Assembly (NCBI GenBank): GCA_037974665.1
Contig: CM075765.1
Location: 19,729,648 to 19,793,647 of the forward strand
Length of the DNA stretch: 64,000 nt
Source: Ehretia macrophylla
Taxonomy: Eukaryota > Streptophyta > Magnoliopsida > Boraginales > Ehretiaceae
Direction: 5' to 3'
The notes beneath the pieces were generated by a model. The model was not told the origin of the DNA. It saw only the letters and a list, made by a program, of their open reading frames with translations, and made no database searches. Each line of letters opens with the position of its first letter. The stretch's first letter is position 1. Shown here in pieces: positions 10,139 to 21,558 of this stretch. The position numbers and the translations under genes were made by a program.

Positions 10139-10945
10139 AGGGCGAAGATATATAAAACTAATTATTTATACAAAAGGGGAAAAATAGTGTAAATGGTCTT
10201 TATTACTTTTTAAAAAATTTAAATTTGTACAAACTAAGTTCTTGAGATATACAAGTAAAAATAGAATTATAATGTTAAGACTTATGTGACTAATACTAAT
10301 AATTACAACTCTGATATTATGTTAAATAATCACTTTATCTTAAAGCTTAAAAATGGTCTCATACCCAACTAAATAAATATATTTTCTTTTGTACACATAA
10401 CCAATTGATAGTTGCAACACTGCGGTTTTATGAAGTTAATATAAAAGGTAATTCCCAGTTAAAAAAAAAAAAAGGACCACACTTGCAATTTAGTCACGTT
10501 GTCCTTTTTTTTGTTTGTCAGTGAAAAGCACGTCGCGGTCGACTTAAACTTTTAGAAAGAAAGGATATTTTCCCTCCCACAAAATTAAGCACGTGGTCGA
10601 CTTGGATGAGTGTAGTGTTGTCGCAATCGTTGTGGGAGTCATTTTTTTTTTTTCACTGATTAATGTTCGTTTGAATTAATTGAAAATTTTTCTTAAGCTC
10701 TATTTGTTTATTATAAAATAATTTTTTAAATTTTTAGTGTTTGATAATATTAAAAAATTGATTAATTAAAAATATTTTTTGATTAAAGAAAAATATTTAG
10801 TTGAAAAGAGTAAAAAATATTTTATGTATTTTGGAAAAATAAAATATTTTTCACTCACTCCACCCCACCTTCATCATTGTTAGCTTGATGATAACAAATC
10901 TTGATTATTTGGTTGTGTCAAGTGTGATTAGCTTAATATGTTTAG
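10139..10945. repeat. segmental duplication, copy 1 (laccase upstream region)
   Basis: This block matches 16480-18680 in the same orientation. Shared landmarks are TATAAAACTAATTATTTATA, GATAGTTGCAACACTGCGG, CACGTGGTCGACTTGGAT and TTAGCTTGATGATAACAAAT. Copy 1 is compact; copy 2 carries two long-arm inverted-repeat elements of which copy 1 keeps only short remnants. With the TATA block it was once the region upstream of a minus-strand laccase. Confidence 0.8.
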
Positions 10946-11679
10946 AGCAAATCGAAAAGGCTCAAGTACAAAGAATCAACAGTATCATTTATCTTCTCAA
11001 CCTAATCTTGATCACTTTTGTTCCCAATATAACTCTTTACCAAATAAGATTTCACTAGACATACCCCCCATAATCTCATGGATATAGACCATATTGCTCC
11101 AAGAGTTTTCTTGTTTTCATGGTTGGCTTATTGTCACATATCTTCTTCTCTGGAGCTAGCCAAGAACCTTTTTAAAAGAATTAGGTTTTTACAAATACCT
11201 ATGCTCTACATCAATAAATATCCATAAACTCTCTATTTTTTTTTTTTATAGAGATTTGAGCATTTGATAGTACACAGACAATTTAAATTTCTTGAAGGAA
11301 AAATAATAGAGGTTTAGAGATATTGGGTTGAGATTGACGAAAGTGAAGCTAAAGGAAAGATAGAGAATATGCTGAAATGAATTTAAAGGTGATTGGAAAG
11401 AGAAAAATATGAATCTAAAGAGAGAGAAGAAAATGGAGATCTAATTGGTATGCCAAGTAGAATGTCACATCAGATGTGATATTTATATAATAATTAAATG
11501 GATAATATATAACATTATTATTATAATTTAGTTGTAATTATTTTCTAGACTCTTGCTTAGTATTTATGAAAAATGATATAATAGAATATTTATAAAAAAA
11601 CCATATATGACAGTGAAAGTTATTTATAATAAATCAAAATATGATAGTGAAGCTTTCCGTGCGATCCATACCAAATCAT
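10946..11679. other. intergenic, no gene seen
   Basis: AT-rich sequence with no protein-like frame, RNA gene or clear transposon end. Confidence 0.5.
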
Positions 11680-12189
11680 CAATGTGCCTCATGGATATTC
11701 TGCTCACGATTGTTATGGAAACGACAAAATGGTGAATATCTTGGTAGTGGCAGTCATCAATGAAGTTATATAATAGTTGGAAGCTGTTGAAGGTAATAAA
11801 TTTCTTTTTAATAATTTAAATTTTTAAATGAGGTGGTAATTTAATATGATATTAGAGTTTAGGTATTAAAAAGTCTTGGGTTCAAAACTCAAACTTACCG
11901 CTACCCATTTAAAACATTAAAATTGTTCAAGTGTAAAGTTCAAAACTAACTCTGCCTGTACTTGCGGGGACGTGTTGAAAATAATAAATAATATAACAAA
12001 CTCCTCACGTGTTGAAGATATAATAAATAATATAACAAACACATCTCTATTAGTTTAAGCTTTTAAATGAGGTAGTAACTTAACAGAAGTAGGTAATTGC
12101 TTGCGAGAGTTGTTTAATCTTCTTAATTAGTCAAGGTTGGCGATATTATATATATTTAATAATAGCACTGTAGCAATTAAAGAACAATT

Positions 12190-12350
12190 GCTATCTCTCA
12201 TATCTTTTCTAATACTTATTTTATATCCTCCTAAGTGTTATACTTAGTTGATATGTCAAAGGAAAGAGAGAAATACAAAATAGTTATTCAATTGGTATGA
12301 CAAAAAAAGAGGTGATAAAAAAGTAATTAAAAAAATGCGATATCTAACAT
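12190..12350. mobile_element. foldback MITE within copy A
   Basis: Imperfect hairpin: the left arm contains CTCATATCTTTTCTAATACT and the right arm its inverted counterpart near AAAAAAATGCGATATCTAAC, with internal TTAGTTGATATGTCAAA. Its counterpart in copy C is at 28380-28543, so it inserted before the duplication. Distantly related to the hairpin at 7146-7306. Confidence 0.6.
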
Positions 12351-13190
12351 TTTTTAGAATTAAATTAAAGGTTAAGTGGAAAAATTAACAGAAGTTGAAC
12401 GTTAGATCATACAATATTATAATAATCTAACGACTAACAATCCCTTGAGTTTTTGATGGCTCCCTCTCTCTGTGTCTAGTAAGGTAAAAGTTTTTTTGCT
12501 ACAGTCTTATAAATCATGACGATAGTTATCAAATTATCCATTATTATAACAAAAACACGAGATGTTTTACAATTCACTCTCAAATTAGAAGGGAAGATTA
12601 CTCCAGAAAAATTAAGGAAATCACGAAAGCCACAATAATTAATTACTCGAGCAAGTTAAAAAATGAAATATGTTTCAATCATAACGACAATGTCGTCTAT
12701 GTTTCTGTTTAAATAACGTAATGAGATTTTGGATTTTTCCCAAATGCTTTCATTGCAGCCAAAGGCAGAGTCATTAAAGAAATGAGTGGAGGCGCAGTAA
12801 CTTTCAATCACCCAAAATTATTTTTTTAAAATACGTGTATTTTTAAATTATAAAACCAAATTACCTCCCACTAATACAAACTATTCATTTTAATTTTCCT
12901 AAATTTAACAAAGTATTTGCAATGCATGTTAAATAATGTGTTTTTAACCTTATTAAATAAAAATTTTAAATTCATTCCTACCCAATATACCATGCATGAC
13001 GATGAAATGAATAACTTCTAAAGTAACACCAAGCTCACCTAACAGAAAATAAGTGTAAATCGTAATATTTTTCACCAAGTCTCATGAGTTGACATTACTT
13101 CCAGGCGCACATAATGCTAAGCTTCAACCAACCAACCAAATTTTATTTATTGAAATATTATTGTTATTATAATAAGAATTTTAATTTGAG

Positions 13191-13295
13191 GTTGCAACGT
13201 CAAATTATACAGCACTGCCTTTTCTATTCCACTATGGTGGCACCCACATGAACTTTAGAGATATGATGACTTGTGAATTATTGATACTGTTATAA
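13191..13295 (+). pseudogene. exon-like frame in copy A (unrecognised)
   Basis: This is the copy A version of a 35-codon frame seen in three copies. It reads SNYTALPFLFHYGGTHMNF and continues to CELLILL and TAA. The splice acceptor present in B and C (TTGCAG or TTTGCAG) is here altered to TTGCAA. Function unknown; see copies B and C. Confidence 0.4.
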
Positions 13296-13514
13296 AAAAT
13301 TATATAAATAATTGTTAATAAGTGTTATAATTTTTTTTTAATATTATAATATTACGAGAAGAAAAAAATATTTTTAACTGAAAATGCACACATTTATTTT
13401 TCGGGAATCTTTAACTTTCAAAGAGATACTAGTATTGGTACATTGGACAGCACTGAAGTCAATCGTTGATCCTGTACTCGCCCTATGAAGGGTCACTCGT
13501 CGTTAAAGCTTCTA

Positions 13515-13918
13515 TGTTAACAGTGTGTTTGGATTGAGGGGGGAAAATTTAATAAAAGAGAGGATAGGAGAGTATTATAAAAGAGATGAAAAGAGATGAT
13601 TAAATCATGTTTGAATTGAATAATTTGAGAGAAGTAAAGTATTATAAAGGAGTATGAGTGTTTTTTGTTTGGATTAAGAAGAAAATGGAAGGGAGGGATG
13701 AATTTTATGTGTAGAATGAGTTTTATAAAAGAGACTTACTCTCCCTTCCCTCTATTTTATCCCAAATTAGAAGGAAAGAAAAAGTGAACTTGAAGGGGTT
13801 GTTTTGACCCCTTCACTTCTTTCACCCTTGAAAAACTTTCTAACCAAATAGGGAAAAAGATTAAACCCCACCTTTACTAAACCTCCCATTCCCCCTATTT
13901 CCCTCAATCCAAACACAC
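13515..13918. mobile_element. MITE with AGTGTGTTTGGATTGAGGG terminal repeats
   Basis: Inverted ends AGTGTGTTTGGATTGAGGG (13522) and CCCTCAATCCAAACACACT (13919) bound a purine/pyrimidine-asymmetric interior. The direct repeat TAAAGCTTCTA occurs at 13504-13514 and 13919-13929. The homologous place in copy C (about 27142) has this phrase once and no insert, which proves insertion. The left repeat is offset by 7 bp from the inverted end, so the exact left boundary is uncertain. An 11 bp duplication would suit a Mutator-type MITE. Confidence 0.75.
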
Positions 13919-14103
13919 TAAAGCTTCTACGTTGGACGATTTAGTTTCACAACTGTTGTTTTCATGATGACCAATAATGCTTAGTGACAATGCTTAGTAA
14001 CAACGATATAACACCAACCATTTCATGTATTCACTTTCAGCTATTAAAGATTTTTGATACATTGCTCTTACGACCCATACCTCTTGACCACATATTCAAC
14101 CAT

Positions 14104-14903
14104 CAACCTTGAACAAAACGTTAACATCAACATCAACATCTCCACTACAGCAACAAACCAACTACAGGAGTCTCATAGAAGCATATGGCTTCTAACCCAG
14201 TGTAAAGTCTCCCAACAAAAAACCCAACAGAAAATCACCAACCCTTCTCCTTGACTTGGCCATGGCCTCTTCCACCACCTTGTTCCTCTTTATCCCAGAT
14301 TCAAGTGATGATGACGATTTACCTCTAGTGATAAATCTATTTCTTTATTTTACAAAGGATGTGTGTTTTCTTGTTTTTGCGAAGAAATACCTACCTTTTG
14401 TGATTAGATCTGAAATAAATAGTCTTACTCTCCTATGTTGCAAACCAACAACTTTGTCGGCCCGTCTATCAGCTTCTCTGACCACCTTTTATGGTGGAGC
14501 TTTTTCATAGAAGTTTTCCGGTGGCTTTGATTACCACCCTCGTAAGTTTGGGGCCCTACTCATCCTTCGCGGGATTTGTGAGTGTAGAACTTCTCCAGCT
14601 TGAATTATCTCAAGGGCTGGTACGTCCCTTATTGCGCACTTTTTAACTTGTTACGTTCAAGATTCTCGCCAGTTCAGTGGCGTTTGCGGGCTTAGATGGT
14701 GTCACCGTCATTGTAGTGGTTCCAACGACGTTAGAAGTGGCTCTCTGTTGACAAATTTGTGCGAAACTATCATTTCTTCTCCATTTTGTCAGTTTGAATT
14801 TCCTTGGTGGCTTTTACTCTATTATTATTCGGGCCGGGTTAGTCCGCCCTCACTGTTTGTAACTATTTGATTTCAATAAAATCTTTTTCAGACCAAAAAA
14901 AAA
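14104..14903 (+). mobile_element. poly(A)-tailed retroposon (LINE-derived or processed transcript)
   Basis: The insert ends in TTTCAATAAAATCTTTTTCA and a poly(A) run at 14894-14905. It is flanked by about 6 bp AACCAT on both sides (14098-14103 and 14904-14909). Copies B and C have the uninterrupted ATTCAACTATTTAGCTGAG. The GC-rich 3' half, a closing AATAAA signal and the poly(A) point to target-primed reverse transcription. A frame at 14256-14510 begins MAMASSTTLFLF but matches nothing I know. It may be a 5'/3'-joined, internally deleted LINE. Confidence 0.65.
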
Positions 14904-15180
14904 AACCATTTAGCTGAGTTTTGATTTTTCAGTTGGTGTTGACAATATAGCATTGAAATTAAGAGATATTTCTTCACAACTTTTCAATAAAGATAGAGCA
15001 TTCAAGTGGAATAAGCTTCACTGCTTAATTCCCACCTCATGGCGGACTACACAAATAGACCATCCCTATGTAGCTTAAGTCCCTATCGGTGTGGATTAAG
15101 ATGTCTTAGCAACTTGTCCAAAACCTTTAATTTAATTTATTGCTCGATAGAACACGCACGATATTTAGTGATCACCTTCA

Positions 15181-15430
15181 GGGGCGGTATCAGTCGGGAC
15201 CAAGGAGAGCCCGAGCACCTCCAAAATCAATTTTTAAAAAAACGTTATGTAGTATATTTTTAAAAAAAACTTCCCGGCCGCCCCAATTTGCATTAAAAAA
15301 AAAAATCTTCATCCTAAAAAAACAAAAGTAGAGTCAAAAAGCTTTTAAAAAAAAAAAAGGAATAAAGTGGTCCTTAACTTTTTTTTTCTTTTTATCTCCT
15401 AATGATTAATCTAATTTAATTAAAAATAAT
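15181..15430. other. A-rich junction between copies A and B
   Basis: GGGGCGGTATCAGTCGGGAC is followed by A-runs, resembling the edge of an hAT or retroposon, but no partner end was found. No gene. Confidence 0.4.
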
Positions 15431-16010
15431 AATTTTTTTCTTTCGTTCTTCTTCCCAAAACTGAAATCCCATTCTCTTAAACTCTTCACCATCTTCTTCG
15501 TCAGATTGCAGCAGTTTACGCCAGATTATACAGCACCGCCTCCTCTATTCTGCTATGGTGGCACCCCCATGAACTTTAGGGGTATGATAACTTATGAATT
15601 ATTGATAATGTTATAAAAAATTATATGAACAGTTATTAACAAGTGTTTAATTTTTCATGTATTCACTTTCAGCTATTAAAGATTTTTGAAACATTGCTCT
15701 TACGACCCATATATACTCCTTGACCACATATTCAACTATTTAGCTGAGTTTTGATTTTTCAGTTGGTGTTGACAATATAGCATTGAAATTAAGAGATATT
15801 TCTTCACAGCTTTTCAATAAAGATAGAGCATTCAAGTGGAATAAGCTTCACTGCTTAATTCCCACCACATAGCGGACTACACAAATAGACCATCCCTAGG
15901 TAGCTTAAGTCCCTATCGGTGTGGATTAAGATGTCTTAGCAACTCGTCGAAAAACTTTGATTTAATTTATTGCTCCATTGAACACGTACAGTGTTAAATG
16001 ATCACTTTAT
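15360..16010 (+). repeat. duplicated segment, copy B
   Basis: Direct partial repeat of copy A (14905-15180) and inverted repeat of copy C (26690-27480). The stretch 15365-15500 matches only copy C. B lacks the LINE-like insert of A. Shared phrases include TTCAATAAAGATAGAGCATT and CTATCGGTGTGGATTAAGAT. Confidence 0.75.
15512..15616 (+). pseudogene. exon-like frame in copy B, QFTPDYTAPPPLF, unrecognised
   Basis: Behind a plausible acceptor (GATTGCAG) lies a 35-codon frame QFTPDYTAPPPLFCYGGTPM, then NFRGMITYELLIML and TAA. It keeps the same length and stop as copy C despite substitutions, so it may be the last coding exon of a duplicated gene. No upstream exon was recognised and I do not know the family. 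Confidence 0.45.
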
Positions 16011-16463
16011 TAAAAATTTAAATTAATAAAGATAGATTTTTTGTATTTATTTATTCAACGCGTCTGCTCACGTGTAGGTTAGATAGTTTTTTATTGAACC
16101 TTATCCGTGGACGTAATGGGATTTATTGTATTTATTTATTGTGCTTAATACACCTCTTCATGTGTAGGTTATGTAGTTTTTTATTGAGTCTTACACATGA
16201 AGGTAATTTTATAAATGGTGGCAGAGAGTTTTGAACCCACGACCTTTTGGTACTTAACTAGACTCTAATACAATGTTAAGCATCAGTCTTCAAACATTTT
16301 GATTCTTAATACATGCTTCAAATTGATCATACACCTCTCATTTTACACACCTCACTGTTGGGTTGGTCCCTCATTAGTGGAGGACTAAATAGTTCTTTTA
16401 ACTATTTGTTTAAGAAAGCTCAACATGTTCTTAAAATTAAATAATTGGTTTATGGGCCTTTTA
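16011..16463. other. intergenic, no gene seen
   Basis: Contains two similar phrases of about 50 bp (CACGTGTAGGTTAGATAGTT and CATGTGTAGGTTATGTAGTT with following text), a short diverged tandem repeat. No coding signal. Confidence 0.45.
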
Positions 16464-16491
16464 TGACCCAATCTATTTATAGGGAGAAGAG

Positions 16492-16948
16492 ATATAAAAC
16501 TAATTATTTATACAAAAGGGAAAAAAATTAGTGTAAATGGTCTTTATTGTTTTTCAAAAAATTTAAATTTATTCCTATTGTTTAAAATTAATCAATTTAA
16601 TTTTTATTACTTCTCAAAAATTCCAAATCCGTCTTTATTGTTCAAAATTAGTCAATTTAGTCTTTATTATTTTTTTAAAAAAAATTCAATTTAGTTAATA
16701 TTTTCTTAAACATTAAGTATTAATTTGAATTTTATACGAAAATAATTGGGACTAAATTAATTTTTTTTGAGAAATAATAGGAATTAAACCAATTAATTTT
16801 GGATAATATGGACGAATTTGAATTTTTAAAAAATAATAGGGACTAAATTGATTAATTTTAAAATATAGGGACGAATTTATAATTTTAAAAAACAATAGGG
16901 ACATTTTGAGTCATTTTTCCTTTTGTATACTTAATTAGTTTTATATAT
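16492..16948. mobile_element. foldback element, GTCCCTATTGTTT family
   Basis: Arms start ATATAAAACTAATTA at both ends and contain repeated units of the type TCCCTATTGTTTTAAAAATT. Non-coding. Copy 1 (10150-10215) keeps the outer left arm and lacks the rest, which indicates internal deletion there. Likely a non-autonomous Mutator-like element. Confidence 0.65.
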
Positions 16949-17180
16949 CTAATACATCCTTTCATGTGCAAACTAGGTTCTTAAGATATACAAGTAAAAA
17001 TAAAATTATAACGACAAGACTTATGTGACCAACACTAATAATTACAATTATGATATTATGTTAAGTATTTACTTAATATTAAAGCTTAAGAATGGTGTCA
17101 AACCCAACTAAATAAATATATTTCCCTTTGTACAGATAACCAATTGATAGTTGCAACACTGCGGCTTTATGAAGTGAATA

Positions 17181-18096
17181 GCATGAATAGTCCCCATTAT
17201 TTTCAAACAATTTAGTTTTATCTCTATTATTTTAAAATGTTCAAAAAAATTCTTAATATTTTTCAAAAGATTCAGTTTAGTCTCTATCGTTTCAAAAGGT
17301 TCAAAAAGGTCCCCAATATTTCTCAAAAAGTTCAAAAAGGTCTCTAATATTTTTCAAAAGATTTGGTTAGACTCCATTGTTTCAAAAGGTTCAAAAATGT
17401 CTCTCATGCTTCTCAAAATACTCAAACTGGTCCTCACCGTCAAATCAATCGTTAACTTTGACATACTTCTTTTCATAATACAGTCTGACACGTGACATAA
17501 TTTAATTGGTTCACTACTAATATGCAAAATAACGTTGTATGGGTTATCTTCTTCCTCGTGCCATGCAAAAAAAATTATAGATTATGCATAATCTTTAAAA
17601 AATCGTAACTCCTTCAATTTTTGTCCAAATTTTATAAAATTTGGTCTGTTAGAATCAAAATTTCAAGGAGAATTCATAATTTGTAATTTAAATTTAAAAA
17701 ATATATTTATTTATTTTACCGAAATTGTCCTTCCAAGACTGGTTACGTGACATGTACGTGGCTACTATTTTATCAAAGTTAATGGTTGTTTTGACGGTGA
17801 AAACCAGTTTTAGTTTTTTAGAAAATATTAGGGATCTTTTTGAACATTTTGAAAAATAATGGGGATTAAACTGAATCTTTTGAAAAATATTGAGGACCTT
17901 TTGAACCTTTTAAAATAATAGAGACTAAACTGAATTTTTTTTAAACATTGGAGATTGATTTAAAATTTTATAAAAACAATAAAAATTGATTTGAACTTTT
18001 ATAAAATAATGAGAACTAATTTAAATTTTTTTAAACAATAAAGACTATTTTAAACAAAAATAAAATAATAGGGACCATTGCTACCATTTGCTAACA
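17181..18096. mobile_element. non-autonomous long-TIR MULE-like element
   Basis: Two arms of about 300 bp are inverted copies made of degenerate sub-repeats (AGTCTCTATCGTTTCAAAAGGTT and kin; right arm ACCTTTTGAACCTTTTAAAA and kin). A 300 bp middle holds no protein. The element lies inside duplicate copy 2. A clean target duplication was not found. Confidence 0.6.
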
Positions 18097-18680
18097 CAAA
18101 TAGTCATGTTGTCCTTTTTTTTTGTCAGTGAAAAGGAGAAAATAATAGTGATCATTTATGGCATTTTCCCTCCTCGTACACTTGTACAAATAGTTCAGAT
18201 CTTGTACAAGACAACGTTGTCCTTTGTTTTTTTTTTTTGTCAGTGAAAAGCACGTGGTCGACTTGAATGAGTGTGAGCCGCATTGTCCCAAAAAAAATGT
18301 GAGCCACAAAATTAAGCCCGTGGTCGACTTGGATTAGTGTTGTCACAATCATTGTAGGAATCACTTTTTTTTTTCACTGAATAATGTCGGCATGAATTAA
18401 TTGAAAAGTTTTCCTAAACTTCATTTGTTTGCCATAAAATAATTTTTTAAAAATTATTTTTTTAAATTTTTTAGTGTTTAGTAATATTGAAAAAATTGTC
18501 AATTAAAAATATTTTTTGATAAAAAAAAAATTTAGTTAAAAAGAGTGAAAAATATTTCATGTTTTTTGAAAAAAAAAATATTTTTCACTCACTCTACCCC
18601 ACCTTCAACACTGTTAGCTTGATGATAACAAATCTTGATCATTTGGTTGTGTCAAGTGTGATTGGTTTAATATGTTTATA

Positions 18681-19194
18681 TGCTTACAGCACACACTTGT
18701 AGGCTCTTGTTAATTAAATATATATATCTTTGTGAGCCTATTTGTACTTGAATGGTTGGCTTAAGTGGATTGTATTGAACTAATAATATTGTAAGCCAAA
18801 ATATGATATGCTTGGTGTTTAAAGAGGAAGAAAATCTCGCATGAAAGAAGATAATGTCATTTATCATAGAAGAAATGCAAGATTGAGAAGATGCAATTGT
18901 GTGACCATTGAGAAGAATTGAAGAATGCATTTTTCTAGACCACCACAAGTATATGAAGTCTTGAAAAGTTGAAGAAGTGAAGATCTTAAAGATCAAGACT
19001 TGAAGATGATGTGGTGACATAAGGCGGAGAAGTGGCCACATAAGGGGTAGCGGCTTAAAAATGTCGTTTGCCTTAGGTATTCATTTTTATAGTTCAAGCT
19101 CTTGGTAATCTTCCAAAAATATTTTTAGTCTTTCCTCAAGAGTTTTGAAAAGATTTTAAAAGATTAAATGGATTAGAACATCTTTTGATTTGTG
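18681..19194. other. intergenic, no gene seen
   Basis: Moderately AT-rich; small frames such as 18676-19041 on the minus strand have no recognisable protein. It could be the distal part of the copia fossil to the right. Confidence 0.4.
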
Positions 19195-20835
19195 GCTTTC
19201 GAGGTACATGCATGAACTGACTAAGTGTGTGAATTGAAAACATGATATCTGGTCAAGTAATGGTCAAGTAGATGAGACGTCCGATGAGGTGTCTATATGT
19301 AGATTCGTTGTGTAAGAGAGCACCATCCTCATTAGATAATTTTAGATTTTGTTCTATAAGGAAGTCAGCTGGGCGTGCCCCTATTTGTCCTGCATCTTAA
19401 AGAATATCCAAGGCATATTTTCTTTGAGAGATGAAAATACCTTGTTTGGAGCGTGCTACCTCGATTCCAAGAAAATATTTAAGGGTACCAAGATCTTTAA
19501 TGCGGAAGTGTTCCTGAAGGAGTTGTTTTAACTGAGCAATATAGTTAGGTTCATTGCTACCTATGATGATATCATCCACGTACACAAGTACCACTGTCAT
19601 ATGAGAAACCTCGACTATGAGTGAACAAGGAATAATATGCACGTGAGGGCAGGGGTGGAGCCAGGCCCCGAGAGTCAGAGTAGGCACTACAGTGACACAA
19701 CCAGTAACCAAAGGATTAATGACACTCTTCTATACAAAAATTAATACTTAATGTACATACATCATAACAATTATAAAAATATAAGCATTGAAGTGTATAC
19801 AGAATCTTTAATACATGACTCTTCTCATATAATAATGGTTGAACTAGAAACTGAAACTAAAATAAATAAATAAATTTTATGACCTTAGATTGAAGTTTGA
19901 GTATGTTGGCCGAAGGGGTTTAATTTTTTAGAATTGGCTTACCGAAGAAAAAAATAGGGGGAGAGGGTTTGAGACTTTGAGTGGATGGTGGAATCAGAGA
20001 AATGTGAAAGGCCATTATATTGTGAGCTGAAATGAACTTCAATTGGACAATGCTCATGAAGCATGAGATTTGGTAGCTTTACTTTGTGTGGAAGATGAAG
20101 AGTGCACTTCCATCTCTTCCATGGGAGGACGAAGTTGGGATTTGATGGGTCAAGGGTATGAAATAGGTAGAGAAAGGATGGGATTTTGGTGGTGGAGGTG
20201 GTGGTTTAGGGGCGGTCAACGGGCTGGGTTTTTTAGAGAAAAAGTAGAGGATAAAGCTAGTGAGAGAATTTTTAATCCCACCCTTTTTTCAACACGTATT
20301 GGAACTTATTGGAGTGAAGTGAAAGGCAGAACAATTGTATTTTTTAAAATAAATATACATTTACTAAAATACCCTCAGTAGTTTGGAGATATTTCAGTGT
20401 TAGCACGGGCTTACTCTGGAGCTAACGTAGCTCCGCCTTTGCGTGAGGGTGTATAGCATGCGTCTTGAAGGGCATATGAGAGCTTGGCAAACCAATTCTT
20501 GGAAGCTTGTTTTAGGCCGTAAATGGATTTGTGCAAGCGACAGACTCGATTCTACCCTTGTTTCCCAAGTCCAGGAAGAAGAGACATGTAGACCTTCGCC
20601 TAAGTCACCATGGCGAAAGGGATTATGGACGTCTATTTGATGTAATTGCCAATTCTTTGCGGTAGCAATGGCAAGGAAACACCGAACACTAGTCAACTTT
20701 GCAACATGAGAGAAAGTCTCATGATAGTCTAGGCCTTCTTGTTAGGTGTACCCTTTAGCTACAAGACAGGCTTTATATCGCTCGATAGAGCCATCAGCTC
20801 TTATACCATGTAAAGAGATATCCTAAGAAAATTTA
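19195..20835 (-). mobile_element. copia retrotransposon fossil (reverse transcriptase part), split by a hAT
   Basis: Minus-strand protein stretches typical of copia reverse transcriptase are present: a YKACLVAKGY-like start, then VRCFLAIATAKNWQLHQIDV, then VYVDDIIIGS, DLGTLKYFLGIEVARSKQGI and SQFMHVPRKP. Gag, protease, integrase, RNase H and LTRs were not found, so it is a fragment. It is clearly broken at several places and old. The middle is occupied by a 792 bp hAT element. Confidence 0.8.
19650..20441. mobile_element. non-autonomous hAT, 792 bp, perfect 8 bp target duplication
   Basis: Ends are CAGGGGTGGAGCCAGG and, in reverse complement, CAAAGGCGGAGCTACG. Both flanks are CGTGAGGG (19642-19649 and 20442-20449). 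The interior has a frame at 20070-20381 that is not recognisable as hAT transposase. It lies within the copia fossil and is therefore younger than it. Confidence 0.9.
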
Positions 20836-21558
20836 AATTTTATTCACCATATGATATTCACATATATAAGATTACAATGTTAAGTCCTAACTTTACAAGG
20901 AAAGACAATATACAATTTTGGTAATAAGAGAAACTTGAGGCCAAAGAAAAACATGATTGGCTCCTTTCCTTTCTTTTTCACGTTAGCTGTTAACAAAGGG
21001 TAATATTCAAAGTCTTGGAGCTGGGGACATGGCTACATTTGGCACATAGCACCTTCCTGATCTTTTTTCGTAGGGAACGTTCTCATCAACATGTAAAAAT
21101 AACTAAAAGCTTGTTTGAATCGAGGAAAAGGGAAGAAAACCATTGGAATAAAGTACCCATTTTCTTGTTTGGATTCAACTTCTTTAATCAAATCGAGGTG
21201 TATATTCTCATTCTACTTAAGTTTGATACCATAAGTCATATTGTATCAATTGTTCAATTCATTACATTAAAAGGTAACGTAAAATTAAAGTTCCTTCCTA
21301 TGTTGCATTTTTTGGGTAGGAACAAGACTTAATAAACTAATAATGAGAACGGGAGCCCAAATTTGCATTTTACTTTGGAGTCTATGCAATGAAATGTCCT
21401 AAACCTTGTTCATGACTATTATCTTAATGTTTTTCTTTTGTTATTACACCTTAGTCCCATTTTGGTCTACCTTTTGATTCAAAAAACTTTCAATTTAGCG
21501 ATACTTTACCAACAACTATGCCACAAATACACATACGGGAAAATACTCCAACAAATAT
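20836..21558. other. intergenic, no gene seen
   Basis: No supported feature; the plus frame at 21015-21332 has no protein character. Confidence 0.45.

Larger units (their letters stand above)
11680..15180 (+). repeat. duplicated segment, copy A (left arm of an inverted duplication)
   Basis: Copy A matches, in reverse orientation, 26850-28720 plus 39647-39945 (copy C). Its last part also matches copy B at 15430-16010. Landmarks shared with C in the reverse strand include CTCGAGCAAGTTAAAAAATG and AACAACTGTTGTTTTCATGA-type phrases. Copy A has gained a 404 bp MITE (13515-13918) and an 800 bp retroposon (14104-14903), both absent from copy C; copy B also lacks the retroposon. Confidence 0.8.
16464..18680. 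repeat. segmental duplication, copy 2, with two inverted-repeat elements
   Basis: Same order as 10139-10945, beginning with the TATA block CCAATCTATTTATAGGG that in copy 1 is split by the hAT. It is interrupted by a foldback at 16492-16948 and a long-TIR element at 17181-18096. Confidence 0.75.

Noticed and set aside
21015-21332. 105-codon frame as a gene
   Set aside because: No recognisable motif, skewed composition and no splice or promoter context; expected by chance at this length.
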